A DNA stretch of 8,609 nt from an uncultured Pseudomonadales bacterium (GTDB taxonomy: Bacteria; Pseudomonadota; Gammaproteobacteria; Pseudomonadales; Porticoccaceae), in assembly GCA_905478725.1 (NCBI GenBank), contig CAJQJT010000021.1:1-8609 (forward strand), in the 5' to 3' direction. The position numbers and the translations under genes were made by a program. This document shows positions 5,968-8,609 of the stretch, piece after piece. The notes under the pieces were generated by a model. The model saw only the letters and a program-made list of their open reading frames with translations, ran no database searches and was not told the origin of the DNA. Position 1 is the first letter of the stretch. Each line of letters begins with the position of its first letter.

Positions 5968-8609
5968 CGTCGGTACTGGCCGCCAACGTCGAATAACGCA
6001 TTGGTAATCTCGCCCAGCGAACAAACCCGCACGGCTTCCATCAACACCTCAAAACCATTGCCACCTTCACTCACTGTATCCTGCAAGCGTTTAAGCACTT
6101 CCGCTGATTCAGCACTGTGGGTCTCTTGGAAGGTGCGCAGACGTTGAATCTGACTTTGCTTTTCGGCATCCGTTGAGCGGGCCAATTCAATTTCCACGGG
6201 CTCTTCTTCAGACTCATTAAGGAAGGTGTTGACCCCGACAATCGGGAAAGAACCGTCGTGCTTCTTGTGTTCATAGTAGAGCGACTCTTCCTGAATCTTG
6301 CCGCGCTGATAACCGGTTTCCATGGCACCCAAAACGCCGCCTCGATCAGAAATTTTCTCAAATTCCTGGAGTACCGCCTCTTCAACCAGATCAGTTAGCT
6401 CGTCGATAATAAAAGCGCCCTGACTGGGGTTTTCATTTTTTGCCAGGCCCCACTCCTGATTGATAATCAGCTGAATCGCCAGCGCTCGGCGCACAGACTC
6501 TTCCGTAGGCGTGGTAATGGCTTCATCGTAAGCATTGGTGTGCAGGCTATTACAGTTATCGTAAATCGCGATTAAGGCTTGCAGGGTAGTGCGAATATCG
6601 TTGAAGTTCATTTCCTGGGCATGCAGGGAACGTCCGGAAGTCTGAATATGGTATTTCAGTTTCTGGCTGCGTGGGTTGGCATCGTAGAGATCGCGCATAG
6701 AGGTCGCCCAGATACGGCGAGCCACTCGACCCATCACTGTGTACTCTGGATCCATGCCATTGGAGAAGAAGAACGACAGGTTGGGGGCAAAATCATCGAT
6801 CTTCATGCCCCGAGCTAGGTAGGCTTCGACAAAGGTAAAGCCATTCGATAATGTGAAGGCCAGCTGAGAGATCGGGTTAGCACCGGCTTCGGCAATATGG
6901 TATCCGGAAATCGACACTGAGTAGAAGTTGCGAATCTGCTCATCGATAAAGTACTGCTGCATATCACCCATCATGCGCAGGCTAAACTCGGTGGAGAAGA
7001 TACAGGTATTCTGACCCTGATCTTCCTTGAGAATATCCGCCTGAACTGTTCCGCGTACGCGCTTCAAGGTATTGCTACGCAGTTCTTGGAACTCGTCATC
7101 CTTGGGCTGACGACTGTGTTCGGCGACAAACTGATCCACCTGCTGATCAATGGCAGTGTTTAAAAACATCGCCAAGATAGTGGGAGCCGGACCATTAATG
7201 GTCATGGAAACTGAGGTGGTTGGATTACAGAGATCAAAGCCATCATAGAGGGCTTTCATATCATCCAGAGTACAGATGGAAACACCGGCATTACCTACCT
7301 TGCCGTAAATATCCGGACGCTCATGGGGATCAAAGCCATAGAGTGTGACCGAATCAAAGGCTGTGGAGAGGCGCTTGGCATCGGAGTGCTCAGACAGGGC
7401 CTTAAAGCGGCGATTGGTTTTAAAGGCATCGCCCTCACCGGCAAACATACGCGCTGGATCTTCGCCCTCGCGCTTAAAGGGAAAGACACCGGCAGTGTAG
7501 GGGAACTCACCGGGCAGGTTTTCACGCATCAGCCACTTCAGCAGTTCGCCGTGATCTTCAAAGCGCGGTAACGAAACCCGAGAGATCTTGTTGCCCGCCA
7601 GAGAGATGGTATTCAACTTGGTGACAATCTCTTTACCGTTGGGCAAGACATCGATTTTAGTATCGCCGCTGTAGGCTTCCACGACTGAGGGCCAGTTTTC
7701 CAGCAAGCTGCTGGCCTTGGCATCCATAGCCTGTTTGCGTTCGGCAATCAGGCTGTCGATAGTCTCTGGTGCTTCGCTGCCATTTTCCAACAACATGGTT
7801 TTGGTCGCCGCGAGCTGCTGCTGCTGGCGAGCCAAATTGGCCTGAATCACAACCTGCTTGTGATAGTTGCGCACGCTGGCGGCAATCTCAGCCAGATAGC
7901 GCTGGCGGTCTGCAGGCACAACAACTGTTTTTTCCGACGGCGTGCGGCGATCCACTTTCGCCAGATGCTGTTCAAAACTGCGCAGTCCACGGCGTTGTAA
8001 AAGTACCACCAGCTCCTGATAGGCGGCGGTGACACCGTCATCATTAAAGCGTGAGGCAATGGTGCCAAATACAGGCATCTCGTCCGGCGACTGAGTCCAG
8101 GCTTCGCGGTTGCGCTGCACTTGCTTGCACACATCGCGATAGGCATCGTCGCTGCCTTTGCGATCAAATTTATTGATAATCGCCAGCTCGGCATAATCGA
8201 GCATGTCGATTTTTTCCAACTGGCTCTGGGCGCCAAATTCTGGGGTCATGACATAGATCGGGATATCCACATAGGGGACGATTCCCGCATCACCCTGACC
8301 GATACCTGGGGTCTCAACAACCACCATGTCGAATCCGCCGAGGCGCATGGCACAGACAATATCCTTGAGCGCTGCCGGTACTTCACCGGTGGCACCGCGG
8401 GTGCCGATGGAGCGCATATAGATAGAGGGATGATAGATCGCATTCATACGTATGCGGTCACCCAGTAAGGCGCCGCCAGTTTTGCGTCGAGTCGGGTCAA
8501 TGGCCAGTACGGCGATCTTGAGCTCATCGGCACTGTCTTGACGGAAACGACGAATCAACTCATCAGTTAGTGAGGACTTACCAGCACCACCGGTACCGGT
8601 AATTCCGAG
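5958..8609 (-). CDS. icmF: Fused isobutyryl-CoA mutase/G-protein chaperone IcmF, N-terminus outside window
   Basis: IcmF interconverts isobutyryl-CoA and n-butyryl-CoA with adenosylcobalamin and carries its own GTPase chaperone for cofactor loading. The frame is open to base 8609, giving 883 visible residues of a normal ~1,090; the missing ~200 would be the B12-binding domain. The visible part starts in the GTPase: Walker A GTGGAGKS (5-12), DPTRRKTGGALLGDR (38-52), VETPGIGQ (98-105) and NKFD (146-149). After a helical linker the mutase domain runs from about 350, with SVSMTINGPAPT (466-477), SGYHIAEAGA (568-577, His571) and the family ending VGGQYRRSM. Gln533 in KEDQGQN sits where methylmalonyl-CoA mutase has its substrate-carboxylate Arg207 (KEFMVRN), which favours isobutyryl-CoA over methylmalonyl-CoA. 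The TTG at 8558 is internal, since starting there would remove Walker A. tetR follows 186 bp downstream. Confidence 0.95.
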   Translation of the reverse strand, partial: LGITGTGGAGKSSLTDELIRRFRQDSADELKIAVLAIDPTRRKTGGALLGDRIRMNAIYHPSIYMRSIGTRGATGEVPAALKDIVCAMRLGGFDMVVVETPGIGQGDAGIVPYVDIPIYVMTPEFGAQSQLEKIDMLDYAELAIINKFDRKGSDDAYRDVCKQVQRNREAWTQSPDEMPVFGTIASRFNDDGVTAAYQELVVLLQRRGLRSFEQHLAKVDRRTPSEKTVVVPADRQRYLAEIAASVRNYHKQVVIQANLARQQQQLAATKTMLLENGSEAPETIDSLIAERKQAMDAKASSLLENWPSVVEAYSGDTKIDVLPNGKEIVTKLNTISLAGNKISRVSLPRFEDHGELLKWLMRENLPGEFPYTAGVFPFKREGEDPARMFAGEGDAFKTNRRFKALSEHSDAKRLSTAFDSVTLYGFDPHERPDIYGKVGNAGVSICTLDDMKALYDGFDLCNPTTSVSMTINGPAPTILAMFLNTAIDQQVDQFVAEHSRQPKDDEFQELRSNTLKRVRGTVQADILKEDQGQNTCIFSTEFSLRMMGDMQQYFIDEQIRNFYSVSISGYHIAEAGANPISQLAFTLSNGFTFVEAYLARGMKIDDFAPNLSFFFSNGMDPEYTVMGRVARRIWATSMRDLYDANPRSQKLKYHIQTSGRSLHAQEMNFNDIRTTLQALIAIYDNCNSLHTNAYDEAITTPTEESVRRALAIQLIINQEWGLAKNENPSQGAFIIDELTDLVEEAVLQEFEKISDRGGVLGAMETGYQRGKIQEESLYYEHKKHDGSFPIVGVNTFLNESEEEPVEIELARSTDAEKQSQIQRLRTFQETHSAESAEVLKRLQDTVSEGGNGFEVLMEAVRVCSLGEITNALFDVGGQYRRSM

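Noticed and set aside
8121..8468. 115-codon plus-strand open frame opposite the icmF GTPase domain
   Set aside because: Antisense shadow of a highly conserved coding region; no SD and no recognisable domain.

Overview
The window holds seven protein genes, all read on the minus strand; the two outermost run off the window ends. Moderate GC, ATGA- and TAATG-type overlaps, and the protein types (fused mutase IcmF, IorAB-type molybdenum hydroxylase, FHS sugar transporter) suggest a marine gammaproteobacterium. That placement is an inference from how the proteins look, not from a search.

In the direction of transcription (right to left) the layout is as follows. (1) 8609-5958: icmF, fused isobutyryl-CoA mutase/GTPase, lacking its N-terminal ~200 residues (the B12-binding domain), which lie outside the window. 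(2) 5957-5772: a 186-bp gap with a stem-loop at the icmF stop codon and a clear 7+7 bp palindrome. (3) 5771-5154: a TetR/AcrR-type repressor. (4) 5153-5040: a 114-bp gap that probably holds a promoter. (5) 5039-675: a tight four-gene block encoding a [2Fe-2S] subunit, a Tat-exported molybdenum hydroxylase large subunit, an XdhC-type maturation factor and a MocA-type cytidylyltransferase. (6) 674-490: a 185-bp gap. (7) 489-1: the N-terminal half of an FHS-family (FucP/GluP-like) sugar transporter.

The four-gene block reads as one functional unit. MocA would convert molybdenum cofactor to the cytosine-dinucleotide form, XdhC would protect the sulfurated cofactor and hand it to the enzyme, and the IorA/IorB-like pair would be the finished hydroxylase. 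It would probably fold with its cofactor in the cytoplasm and be exported as a complex by the Tat signal on the large subunit. The substrate cannot be read from the sequence; N-heteroaromatics and aldehydes are both known for this family. icmF and the TetR gene may be a separate metabolic unit (branched/straight C4 acyl-CoA interconversion), or the TetR protein may control the hydroxylase block that follows it.

No RNA genes, insertion sequences, CRISPR arrays or phage genes were seen, and every gap is under 200 bp. I find no clearly undescribed system. The most interesting points are the self-contained hydroxylase/maturation operon, a possible Tat-lipoprotein anchor, the palindrome upstream of tetR, and a possible sequestration of the transporter's ribosome binding site.
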